Numbered from the stretch's first letter, positions 1 through 6,118 are shown. The stretch: DNA of 6,125 bases from Lentimicrobiaceae bacterium (GCA_007119395.1 SKPS01000282.1:1-6125); one strand, 5' to 3'. Notes: generated from the letters alone by a model not told the origin. Program-made: numbers and translations.

Positions 1-1059
1 AATGAAACCAAGCGAAGCCGTGAACTCTCTATAGCAGAGATCAACCTGCTCAACAGTCAGATTGGCAAAAGGGGAGAGCTGATAGGGACCATCAATGCTG
101 AGATGCAATACCTGAACAGGGAGTTGGCACGCAACGAAAGCCACATTGCCAAACTGGAGGTGGAGATGGATCGTCTTATCGCAGCGTATGGTAAAGCCAT
201 CTTCCTGTCGTATAAGCTCAGGGCCTCTGACGACAAGCTGCTGTTTCTGTTGGCTTCGGAAAGCCTTAACCAGGCTTGGAACAGGGCCCGCTTTCTGCAA
301 AGGGTTGCCACAGGACGCCGGAAAGTCTATGAGCAGCTCAAGGAGACACGACAGGAGATCATGGTGGTGGCCATGGATCTGCGCCAACAGGTAACAGAGA
401 AGGAGCGTTTGATTGCTGAACACAACCGCGAAACCCGCTTGCTGTCGACCGAAAAAGAGCGTAAAGGTGCTGCGGTAACAAAGCTGCAGCGTGAAGAGCA
501 ACGTATTGTGGCAGAGATTAGAAAGCAGCAGCAGGAGGCGTCTGCCCTGCAAGACCGTATAGCCCGCATTATCCAGGAGGAGATACGTAGAGCGGCAGAG
601 CGACAAGCCCAAACCACTCAGCAATCAAGGGAAGAATCAGTAGCAGAGATCAGACTCTCCAACACCTTTGCCGCCAACAAAGGGAAACTGCCATGGCCCG
701 TTGAACAAGGAACCATCTCAGGAACGTTCGGCCGAACCAGACACCCTGTATTCGATATCTACACAGAAAACAATGGCATGGACTTTATCACTCCGGCAGG
801 ATCATCTGCACGCTCTGTGTTCAACGGGGAAGTAAGCGAGGTGATACGACTCCCTTCCTACTATGCCGTGCTGGTCAAACATGGTGAGTACTTCACCCTC
901 TACTCCAAATTGCAATCGGTGTCGGTGAGAAAAGGGCAGCAGATCGCCACCGGAGAACCCATCGGTATTATCCGCACCAACAACGATGTTACCGAATTCC
1001 ACTTCGAACTATGGCACGGCAGAGTCAAACAGAACCCGCAAGAGTGGCTTAGAAGGTAA
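1..1059 (+). CDS. EnvC-like murein hydrolase activator, M23/LytM domain (5' partial)
   Basis: The frame is open from base 1 and ends at TAA 1057-1059, giving 352 visible residues; the true start and any signal peptide lie upstream of the window. Residues 1 to about 220 are Glu/Arg/Gln-rich and heptad-like, as in the periplasmic coiled coil of EnvC proteins. The C-terminal LytM (peptidase M23) domain starts near GKLPWPV (228-234) and ends at NPQEWL. Its zinc site is degenerate: the usual HxGxD is NNGMD (257-261, His to Asn), the usual YxHL is YSKL, and the final HxH is EFH (332-334). In E. coli EnvC the LytM domain is likewise non-catalytic and activates amidases AmiA and AmiB during septal wall splitting. 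The inferred role is therefore regulation of an N-acetylmuramoyl-L-alanine amidase in the periplasm. No partner gene is visible. An active endopeptidase is unlikely because two metal ligands are missing. Confidence 0.88.
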   Translation, partial: NETKRSRELSIAEINLLNSQIGKRGELIGTINAEMQYLNRELARNESHIAKLEVEMDRLIAAYGKAIFLSYKLRASDDKLLFLLASESLNQAWNRARFLQRVATGRRKVYEQLKETRQEIMVVAMDLRQQVTEKERLIAEHNRETRLLSTEKERKGAAVTKLQREEQRIVAEIRKQQQEASALQDRIARIIQEEIRRAAERQAQTTQQSREESVAEIRLSNTFAANKGKLPWPVEQGTISGTFGRTRHPVFDIYTENNGMDFITPAGSSARSVFNGEVSEVIRLPSYYAVLVKHGEYFTLYSKLQSVSVRKGQQIATGEPIGIIRTNNDVTEFHFELWHGRVKQNPQEWLRR

Positions 1060-1060
1060 G

Positions 1061-1149
1061 GTTGAGTGTACGGAGTTTAGAAGGGAGTTGAGGTGGTTTA
1101 GGGAGTTGAGGATGTTGAGTGAGTTTCGGGAGTTTATGATGTTGAGTTT
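1061..1149. repeat. Decayed 9-bp tandem repeat array A
   Basis: Directly after the EnvC stop codon the sequence falls into a degenerate 9-bp period. Seven consecutive units are in perfect register from 1087 to 1149: GTTGAGGTG, GTTTAGGGA, GTTGAGGAT, GTTGAGTGA, GTTTCGGGA, GTTTATGAT, GTTGAGTTT. Weaker units extend back to 1061 with one indel. The unit is the same family as the clean arrays at 1289-1414 and 3019-3054, and in the same orientation, but it has accumulated substitutions, so it looks older. A short frame runs through it from the end of the EnvC gene, but its residues only mirror the repeat, so no protein is called. Confidence 0.8.
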
Positions 1150-1185
1150 TTTAAATGAACGTGTTTAAGGTTGAGGTGTGCTTGC

Positions 1186-1267
1186 CTTCGCGTCTCTGCG
1201 CCTCTGCGTGAAAAAACCGCAGCAGCAGAGAAGCCACTGCAGCGGAGCACCCATCCGTGCATCCGTG
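1186..1267. repeat. Short 8-bp-periodic segments (GCG-rich and CATCCGTG)
   Basis: Two small blocks have an 8-bp rather than 9-bp period. In the first, GCG recurs at 1190, 1198 and 1206 within a C/T-rich context. In the second, CATCCGTG occurs twice in tandem at 1252-1259 and 1260-1267. From memory, strings very like both blocks recur in intergenic DNA of many environmental Bacteroidota genomes, where they generate spurious ORFs; I could not check this. The second block also provides the right-hand arm of the plus-strand terminator hairpin. Confidence 0.55.
1211..1245 (-). terminator. Intrinsic terminator for the minus-strand T9SS gene
   Basis: Read on the minus strand, 1245 to 1217 forms CCGC-T-GCAG / CTGC-T-GCGG: four plus four base pairs around one T-T mismatch, with an 11-nt loop. 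A run of six T (the complement of A6 at 1211-1216) follows at once. This is the classical rho-independent layout. It lies about 230 nt past the stop codon of the minus-strand gene, so that transcript would carry repeat array B in its 3' untranslated region. It overlaps the plus-strand terminator. Confidence 0.6.
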
Positions 1268-1275
1268 GCTTTTTT
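1233..1275 (+). terminator. Intrinsic terminator for the EnvC-like gene
   Basis: On the plus strand GCCAC (1233-1237) pairs with GTGGC (1265-1269). Inside, GGAGCAC (1244-1250) pairs with GTGC-A-TCC (1257-1264) with one bulged A and a 6-nt loop CCATCC. A run of six T (1270-1275) follows immediately. The left arm is interrupted by a 6-nt bulge (1238-1243), so the stem is imperfect. The site is 174 nt past the EnvC stop. It cannot form at the same time as the hairpin at 1217-1245, because they share bases. Confidence 0.55.
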
Positions 1276-1279
1276 AGAA

Positions 1280-1414
1280 GTTTAGGCAGTTGAGGGTGTT
1301 GAGGATGTTGAGGGTGTTGAGGATGTTGAGGGTGTTGAGGTAGTTGAGGTAGTTGAGGATGTTGAGGTAGTTGAGGATGTTGAGGTAGTTGAGGTAGTTG
1401 AGGGTGTTGAGGGT
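1280..1414. repeat. 9-bp tandem repeat array B (14 GTTGAGG units)
   Basis: Fourteen consecutive 9-bp units run in perfect register from 1289 to 1414, preceded by one variant unit GTTTAGGCA at 1280-1288. The first seven bases, GTTGAGG, never change. The last two take only three values, in this order: GT, AT, GT, AT, GT, TA, TA, AT, TA, AT, TA, TA, GT, GT. The array ends against TTTGGGA-like sequence. Minus-strand frames through it give low-complexity Pro-Gln-His/Leu or Ser-Thr-Pro strings with no start context or domain, so it is treated as non-coding. It lies in the 3' flank of the minus-strand T9SS gene. Confidence 0.95.
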
Positions 1415-1472
1415 TTGGGATGTTGTTCAAATATCAGATAAACAGTTAGATGCGGCATGGCATCAAACCTCA

Positions 1473-2813
1473 TCAATGGGTAAGCATAACGCGCCATGCT
1501 TTTTGGGTACTGTCATTTGAACTGACCATCATATACATTCCTGCTGGCAATTTGCTCAGATCTATCATGTGATAGGTTGCTGCATTCAAGCCGGAAACCT
1601 TCTCATGGTGCACCAGACGCCCGGAAAGAGAGTAAACCTCAATGGTGCTTCTCTCTCCCGATACCGGTATGTGCATCATCCCGCCAGAAGGATTTGGATA
1701 GGGATCACCGACGATTGGCACCACAGCTTTTTCCAAAGCAATAAAAGGGCTGCTCCAGATGGCTGTAAAAAATGGTGGTTGATTGTTGCCGGAAGTGAAC
1801 CCTCCGGCGGCAGCCAGTGTGTTGTTGAAAACAGCCAGATCGTTCACCATGCCGTTCAGTCCATCCCCCATTCTGTAAAGATTTCCGTGATGATCAAGCG
1901 CCGCAACATGCGTAAACACTTGCCCCCCTGCAGCGGTGTCTTCGAAACAACCTGCAATAACCAGCTTCTGATCAAATAACATCATGGTCATTACGGACGT
2001 GTACAGGTGTTGACCGGTGGTTATTTCTTGCAACCCTGAAGGGCTTTGGAAAAAGATGCGCCCAATTGGTTCTAGTGAAATGAAACAAAAGTCTGAAATG
2101 CGCAGGTAATACCCCTGGTCTGTTTTGACAAAATCGGTATAAACATGTGAGTCATCAATCACATGAAAAGTAGTTCCTTCGAGGTAACCAAAACCGGCTG
2201 ACAAGCCAGAGAGGGTGTCTGTGAAGTTACCACACATATAGAGCCTTTCTCCAATGGTTTCAACTTTGCGGATAAAACCTGTAAAACGGCTAACCGTTGA
2301 CCAGTTGTTTCCGTCAAAAGAGATAAGCGCTACCAGGCTATCCTGATGATACCATGTAGAATCTTGCAGCTTAGGGCAGAAGCCACCGCCAACATATAGT
2401 TGGTTGTTGAACCAATCCAAGGAGGTCGCATAGGAAATACCGGCAGGATAATGTCCCGGAATTTCAAAAAATGACCACTGATTTGCGTGGTACAATAACA
2501 ACCCCCTGCCCAGAACCCACAAGCTGTCGCCCGTCACCAAAATATCCTTCAGATCCAGCAAAGACATTGGATCCGATGTGGTGCCCTGATGCCATTGATT
2601 ACCATCCCACGATAATGGGGTAATCCCATATCCGTAGTTGCCGAAGTCTGTAACATGAAGTGTTGTGATTCGACTGTTATTGTGGGTCGCTCGCATTCCC
2701 ATTGCGCCACCAAACTCTGCCGGATGGAGCAAAGGGTTCCATGTTTGTGCCATGATAAAATTAAAAAGGCCGGAAGTTAGTAAGAAACAGATTAAGGTCA
2801 GGGTTCTTTTCAT
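1473..2813 (-). CDS. Secreted beta-propeller-like protein with T9SS type A sorting domain
   Basis: A 446-residue protein starting at ATG 2813-2811 and ending with TGA 1475-1473. Residues 1-22 form a signal peptide: MKR, a hydrophobic core, then a likely cut after Met-Ala before Gln23, so it is exported by Sec. The body (about 25-355) is rich in Trp, Gly and aromatic residues and repeats a blade-like strand: LYVGGGF (139-145), LYMCGNFTD (191-199), LVIAGCFED (284-292), LAAAGGFTS (333-341), the later ones preceded by phrases such as LNGMVNDLAVFNN. This resembles Kelch or delta-60-type beta-propellers, but no catalytic site is recognisable. The last ~80 residues are a type IX sorting domain: DPYPNPSGG (370-378), IEVYSLSGRLV (391-401), LPAGMYMMV (422-430). 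Such domains direct passage through the outer membrane and are normally removed on secretion or anchoring. No Shine-Dalgarno sequence precedes the start, as usual for Bacteroidota. It is divergent from the helicase gene. The biological role is unknown. Confidence 0.9.
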   Translation of the reverse strand: MKRTLTLICFLLTSGLFNFIMAQTWNPLLHPAEFGGAMGMRATHNNSRITTLHVTDFGNYGYGITPLSWDGNQWHQGTTSDPMSLLDLKDILVTGDSLWVLGRGLLLYHANQWSFFEIPGHYPAGISYATSLDWFNNQLYVGGGFCPKLQDSTWYHQDSLVALISFDGNNWSTVSRFTGFIRKVETIGERLYMCGNFTDTLSGLSAGFGYLEGTTFHVIDDSHVYTDFVKTDQGYYLRISDFCFISLEPIGRIFFQSPSGLQEITTGQHLYTSVMTMMLFDQKLVIAGCFEDTAAGGQVFTHVAALDHHGNLYRMGDGLNGMVNDLAVFNNTLAAAGGFTSGNNQPPFFTAIWSSPFIALEKAVVPIVGDPYPNPSGGMMHIPVSGERSTIEVYSLSGRLVHHEKVSGLNAATYHMIDLSKLPAGMYMMVSSNDSTQKAWRVMLTH

Positions 2814-2894
2814 GGTGGGGAGATTTGTGATATGATTTTTAATAGCTTGTTACATTAACGAACTGCCTCCCCAAAAGCACAACATATTTTGATA

Positions 2895-2919
2895 GGTTCG
2901 ACAAAATTTTTGTCGAACC
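2895..2919. repeat. 25-nt near-perfect palindrome
   Basis: GGTTCGACAAAA (2895-2906) and TTTTGTCGAACC (2908-2919) are exact reverse complements around a single T. As RNA it would be an 8-bp stem (GGUUCGAC/GUCGAACC) with an A/U loop. It lies about 80 bp upstream of the minus-strand start and 210 bp upstream of the helicase start, between divergent genes. That position suits an operator or a structured insertion footprint better than a terminator, and no T-run follows outside the stem on either strand. Confidence 0.8.
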
Positions 2920-3018
2920 CTCCACGCTACCCTATTTTTCCTGCCTGGGTTTCTCTGTGTAGGATGAAACATAATAGGCTCGCACGGAGCCGGCAAACAC
3001 TTCATCTCATTTTGTAGA

Positions 3019-3054
3019 GTTGAGGCAGTTGAGGGTGTTGAGGGTGTTGAGGTT
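3019..3054. repeat. 9-bp tandem repeat array C (four units)
   Basis: Four units in register: GTTGAGGCA, GTTGAGGGT, GTTGAGGGT, GTTGAGGTT. This is the same family and orientation as array B. Its left boundary matches array B: both begin with a TAGA-containing stretch and a unit ending in CA before the GTTGAGGGT units. Both also run into TTTGGGA on the right. Shared ends with different copy number suggest one element type that expanded or contracted internally. Confidence 0.85.
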
Positions 3055-3104
3055 TTTGGGAGGAAGTGGGTGGGTGCTATTTTTTTTATTCCCCCAATTT
3101 CCCC

Positions 3105-3112
3105 TACCTTTG
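3105..3112 (+). promoter_or_regulatory. Candidate Bacteroidota -7 box for the helicase gene
   Basis: TACCTTTG matches the Bacteroidota primary sigma factor -7 consensus TAnnTTTG exactly. It ends 17 nt before the ATG at 3130, implying a very short leader. No clear -33 TTTG is present at the expected distance; that interval is the T-run near 3080-3088. CTTTGAAC is repeated at 3108-3115 and 3121-3128, the second copy just before the start codon, where a ribosome binding site would sit in other phyla. No AGGAGG-like sequence is present. Confidence 0.35.
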
Positions 3113-3129
3113 AACTTTCCCTTTGAACC

Positions 3130-4188
3130 ATGGAACACGACATCACAGCCTATCATGCCAAATACTTCGCCTATGAGCTTACCCGGCAGCTTCCGTCGAA
3201 TGATCTGGGTAAGCTGACAGCTTCGCTTCAGGATGCTCAGGTGGACCTGAACCCCCACCAGGTGGAGGCTGCCCTCTTCGCCTTTAAGTCGCCACTCTCC
3301 AATGGCGCCATCCTGGCCGATGAGGTGGGCCTGGGAAAAACCATCGAAGCCGGTATCATCCTGTCGCAACATTGGGCAGAACGGAAAAGACGCCTGCTGA
3401 TTATCTGCCCCGCCAACCTCAGAAAACAGTGGAACCAGGAGCTGTCAGACAAAGTCTTCCTCCCCTCCGTGATCCTGGAAACCAAATCGTTCAACCAATA
3501 CATCAAAGAGGGTAACCTCAACCCGTTCCACCTCGATGACACCATCGTGATATGCTCCTTCCAGTTTGCCAAAACGAAAGCGCCCTACCTCAATGCTACC
3601 CGGTGGAACCTGGCGGTGATCGATGAAGCACACCGACTCCGTAACGGCTATAAGTCGTCTAACGTGACAGGAAAGGCCATCAAAAAGGCGCTGCTCCCTT
3701 ACAGAAAAGTGCTCCTCACCGCCACACCATTGCAGAACTCTGTGCTGGAGCTGTTTGGGCTGGTCAGCATCATTGATGAATACGTGTTTGGCGACCTGAA
3801 AAGCTTCAAAAGCAGGTATGGACACCACCTTACCCATGTCGATCACATGGACCTACGCAGACGGCTGCAGCCTCTGTGTCAGCGCACACTCCGAAGGCAG
3901 GTGCTGGAGTATGTCAATTACACCGAACGGCGCGCCATGCTCGAAGAGTATTACCCAACCCACGAAGAACACCTTTTGTATGAATGGGTGTCGGAGTACC
4001 TGCGCACCCCCAGGCTGTATGCCCTTCCAAGCAGCCAGCGCAATCTGATGACGTTGATTTTGAGGAAGCTGCTCGCCTCATCCTCTTTTGCCATCTACGG
4101 CACACTCGAAACCATGATTGCACGTCTGGAGATGATGCTCCGAAAACAGAACAACCAACGCGATACGGGTTTTAGAAGAGGATTATGA
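3130..4188 (+). CDS. SNF2-family helicase, N-terminal ATPase lobe (frame 1 part)
   Basis: A 352-residue frame from ATG 3130. Motifs appear in order: a Q-like NPHQVEA (41-47), Walker A DEVGLGKT (64-71) of the SNF2 GxGKT type, motif Ia ICPANLRKQW (92-101), Walker B DEAH (165-168), motif III LLTATPLQN (195-203), then RTLRRQV (252-258). These form the first RecA-like lobe, which binds and hydrolyses ATP. The conserved stretch YALPSSQRNLMTLILRKLL (297-315) leads into the second lobe in related proteins. The last residues after about position 346 are probably out-of-frame sequence and end at TGA. On its own the product lacks motifs V and VI, including the arginine finger, and should not work as a motor. 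ATG 3130 fits the family's N-terminal start and the promoter box just upstream; no in-frame alternative is needed. Confidence 0.88.
   Translation: MEHDITAYHAKYFAYELTRQLPSNDLGKLTASLQDAQVDLNPHQVEAALFAFKSPLSNGAILADEVGLGKTIEAGIILSQHWAERKRRLLIICPANLRKQWNQELSDKVFLPSVILETKSFNQYIKEGNLNPFHLDDTIVICSFQFAKTKAPYLNATRWNLAVIDEAHRLRNGYKSSNVTGKAIKKALLPYRKVLLTATPLQNSVLELFGLVSIIDEYVFGDLKSFKSRYGHHLTHVDHMDLRRRLQPLCQRTLRRQVLEYVNYTERRAMLEEYYPTHEEHLLYEWVSEYLRTPRLYALPSSQRNLMTLILRKLLASSSFAIYGTLETMIARLEMMLRKQNNQRDTGFRRGL
4165..4176 (+). other. Most likely frameshift point in the helicase gene
   Basis: Frame 1 here reads Thr-Gly-Phe-Arg-Arg-Gly-Leu-stop. Dropping one G of GGG (4167-4169) gives Thr-Val-Leu-Glu-Glu-Asp-Tyr; dropping one T of TTTT (4170-4173) gives Thr-Gly-Leu-Glu-Glu-Asp-Tyr. 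Both enter the acidic linker of frame 2. On frame openness alone the shift could be anywhere from 4136 to 4188; the homopolymers make this the best guess. Confidence 0.6.
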
Positions 4189-4255
4189 GACCTACGATGA
4201 GATTGAAGATGAGTGGGTTGTTGATGAGGAGGAGCATGAAGAGGATCAGCCACGG

Positions 4256-6109
4256 GTGCTGGAACTCACCGCTGAGGATATCAATGGAATTGAACAGGAG
4301 ATAGCTCTTTTGAAACAGTTCAGGGAGCTGGCCGGGTCGATCACGGTGAATGCGAAAGCTGAACACCTGCTCACCGCTCTTCAGCGCGCGTTTGATCAGC
4401 TTGAAAAGCTTGGGGCTAACCTCAAAGCGTTGATATTTACCGAGTCAAGGCGTACGCAGGAGTTCCTCTTGCATACCCTGGAGCAGAATGGTTACCGTGA
4501 CAGAATCGTGTTGTTTAACGGCTCCAACAACGACAGCCGTTCAAAAGAGATCTATAAAGCGTGGCTGGCGTACCACAAAGGGAGTGACCGGGTTACAGGG
4601 TCGCCCACCGCCGACACCCGTGCTGCCATTGTGGACTATTTTAAACATTCTGCCACCATCATGATTGCCACCGAAGCGGCTGCCGAAGGGGTGAACCTTC
4701 AGTTCTGTTCGCTGGTGGTGAATTATGATCTGCCCTGGAACCCGCAAAGGATCGAACAACGCATAGGCCGTTGTCACCGCTATGGGCAAAAATCGGATAT
4801 GGTGGTGGTCAATTTCCTCAACAGGAGTAATGCTGCCGATGTGCGGGTGTATGAGCTCCTGGATGAGAAGTTCAGGTTGTTCAACGGGGTGTTCGGAGCC
4901 AGCGACGAGGTGCTGGGGGCGATTGGCAACGGAGTCGATTTCGAAAAACGGATCGCCCAGATCTACAACGAATGTCGTACCCACGAAGAGATCAGGGATG
5001 CGTTTGACCAACTGCGGGAAGAGCTTAAGCCGGAGATCTCGGAGAAGATCATGAAGGTGCGCACCACATTGCTTGAGAACTTTGATGAAGCGGTACGGGA
5101 AAAGTTCCGGGTCGATTATGCCATATCCCGCACCTATCTGAACGCCCTGGAGGAGAAGCTATGGAAAACCACACAATTCTTTCTACAGGGTCACGCCCGG
5201 TTCGATACCGGAGCCTTCACCTTTCACCTGACGCAGAACCCATTCCCGGCACAGAAAATCCATTCCGGACCCTACATGCTGTTAAAACCGGCAGAAGGGG
5301 AGAAGAAATCTGCCATAGAGGTACCCAACCACACCAACATCTACCGGATTGGGCACCCATTGGCACAGCAGATCCTGCAATCGTGCAAGAGACTATCCAC
5401 TCCCACCACTGAAATCACCTTTGATTACAGCGGCACCCCTACCAGGGTCACATTGCTGGAGCCTTATGTGGGCAGTAAAGGGTGGCTCAGGGTAGATCAT
5501 TTGCGCATCAGCTCTTTTGAGGAGGAGGATTACCTACTTACTGCCTGCTTTACCGATGGTGGCGAGGTGATAGAACCAGAAACGGCTGCCAGGCTCTTTT
5601 CACTGCCGGGCACCGTTGGCACTGAGACCGAAGTGCCTCTACCCATGGCGACCACAGCAGAGGAGCAGATCAATGCACTCCGCCGGCAGGTGCTCGAGGT
5701 GAACGGATCCCGAAACCGGGAGTTCTTTGATGTGGAAATGGACAAGCTTGAGCTGTGGGCAGATGACATGAAAGGGGGGCTTGAAAAGGAGATCAGGGAT
5801 CTTGATGCCGAGATCAGATTGCGCCGTGGAGAATCCCGGAAGATGTTATCTTTGGAGGCCAAGGTGAGTGCCCAGCGGGAGATCAAAGAGATGGAGAAGA
5901 GGCGCAATGCAAAACGACATGCACTGTTTCAGGCACAGGATGAGATTGATGAGCGTAAAGATCAGTTGTTAAGCGAGATAGAGCAGAGGCTTGGCCAAAA
6001 GCTAACCCAGGAGGTGCTGTTTATGGTTCGGTGGAGGATGATATATGCATCTGATATTATGAAAGATAAGAAAATCATCACAAAAAGAAAGCCAAAAATA
6101 AACCCATAG
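4256..6109 (+). CDS. SNF2-family helicase, C-terminal lobe and coiled-coil tail (frame 2 part)
   Basis: The frame is open from 4136; GTG 4256 is only the first possible start, giving 617 residues, and is probably not a natural one. Helicase lobe 2 carries motif IV KALIFTES (57-64), motif V with IMIATEAAAEGVNLQF (135-150) and LVVNYDLPWNP (153-163), and motif VI QRIGRCHRYGQ (168-178), which includes the arginine finger and matches the SNF2/RapA pattern. Residues 300-460 are an unassigned middle region. Residues 470-590 form a long charged coiled coil (for example EKEIRDLDAEIRLRR, 510-524), typical of this helicase group, followed by a basic tail (603-617). It stops at TAG 6107-6109. The expected activity of the whole protein is ATP-driven movement on or remodelling of DNA-protein complexes in the cytoplasm. 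From memory, relatives sit beside type III-like restriction-modification genes or DUF4391 proteins; that context is not visible here. Confidence 0.88.
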   Translation: MLELTAEDINGIEQEIALLKQFRELAGSITVNAKAEHLLTALQRAFDQLEKLGANLKALIFTESRRTQEFLLHTLEQNGYRDRIVLFNGSNNDSRSKEIYKAWLAYHKGSDRVTGSPTADTRAAIVDYFKHSATIMIATEAAAEGVNLQFCSLVVNYDLPWNPQRIEQRIGRCHRYGQKSDMVVVNFLNRSNAADVRVYELLDEKFRLFNGVFGASDEVLGAIGNGVDFEKRIAQIYNECRTHEEIRDAFDQLREELKPEISEKIMKVRTTLLENFDEAVREKFRVDYAISRTYLNALEEKLWKTTQFFLQGHARFDTGAFTFHLTQNPFPAQKIHSGPYMLLKPAEGEKKSAIEVPNHTNIYRIGHPLAQQILQSCKRLSTPTTEITFDYSGTPTRVTLLEPYVGSKGWLRVDHLRISSFEEEDYLLTACFTDGGEVIEPETAARLFSLPGTVGTETEVPLPMATTAEEQINALRRQVLEVNGSRNREFFDVEMDKLELWADDMKGGLEKEIRDLDAEIRLRRGESRKMLSLEAKVSAQREIKEMEKRRNAKRHALFQAQDEIDERKDQLLSEIEQRLGQKLTQEVLFMVRWRMIYASDIMKDKKIITKRKPKINP

Positions 6110-6118
6110 GTTGATTTT

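Larger units (their letters stand above)
2814..3129. other. Divergent intergenic region between T9SS gene and helicase
   Basis: No convincing coding frame crosses these 316 bases; small minus-strand frames have no recognisable domain and run through the repeat. The region holds the palindrome at 2895-2919, a weak hairpin GGCTC-GCACG-GAGCC at 2977-2991, 9-bp array C at 3019-3054, a run of nine T at 3080-3088 within an A/T-rich patch, and a possible helicase promoter. Promoters for both flanking genes must lie here because the genes diverge. I found no clear TAnnTTTG box for the minus-strand gene; the nearest is TGCTTTTG read on the minus strand near 2869-2876. Confidence 0.7.
3130..6109 (+). 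pseudogene. SNF2/HepA-type helicase gene interrupted by a +1 frameshift
   Basis: Two adjacent frames together encode one SNF2-family ATPase with N-terminal lobe (motifs Q, I, Ia, II, III), C-terminal lobe (motifs IV, V, VI) and a coiled-coil tail. Removing one base near 4167-4173 joins them into a protein of about 992 residues. As it stands, frame 1 stops at TGA 4186-4188, while the continuation in frame 2 is open from 4136 and reads an acidic linker (EEDYETYDEIEDEW and onward) before the second lobe. That linker lies upstream of the first usable start codon (GTG 4256), so an independently translated second gene would lose it. Either the gene is recently broken or the assembly has one extra base in the GGGTTTT stretch at 4167-4173. 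The otherwise intact motifs argue for a very recent event or an error. Confidence 0.7.

Noticed and set aside
327..617. Cys/Ser-rich minus-strand frame in the EnvC-like gene
   Set aside because: It is a shadow of the coiled-coil codons, with no domain and no start context.
1289..1414. CRISPR array
   Set aside because: The units are contiguous 9-mers with no spacers, far shorter than CRISPR repeats, and no cas gene is present.
1289..1414. G-quadruplex-forming tract
   Set aside because: Most units have only GG; GGG runs are too few and too far apart for a convincing quadruplex.
1134..1497. Minus-strand frames giving Pro-Gln-His/Leu or Ser-Thr-Pro repeat peptides
   Set aside because: They are only translations of the 9-bp array; every frame through it is open because the period is a multiple of three. 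They have no domain, no plausible start context and low complexity.
2977..2991. Hairpin GGCTC-GCACG-GAGCC as a terminator
   Set aside because: The stem is only 5 bp, no T-run follows on either strand, and no gene ends nearby.
2850..3146. Minus-strand 98-residue frame in the divergent intergenic region
   Set aside because: It runs through array C and the palindrome, overlaps the helicase start and shows no domain; treated as non-coding.
3445..3846. 133-residue minus-strand frame inside the helicase
   Set aside because: It lies antisense to conserved motifs II and III of a clear SNF2 ATPase and has no recognisable domain.
4167..4174. Programmed -1 frameshift at the heptamer G GGT TTT
   Set aside because: The heptamer fits X XXY YYZ, but a -1 shift meets TAG at 4173-4175 at once; the continuation needs +1, so this signal cannot make the full protein.
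4541..5011. 156-residue minus-strand frame inside the helicase
   Set aside because: It is antisense to motifs V and VI; its composition follows from the codon use of the real gene.
5530..5907. 125-residue Ser-rich minus-strand frame
   Set aside because: It is antisense to the coiled-coil tail, where Glu/Lys/Arg codons read as Ser/Leu on the other strand.
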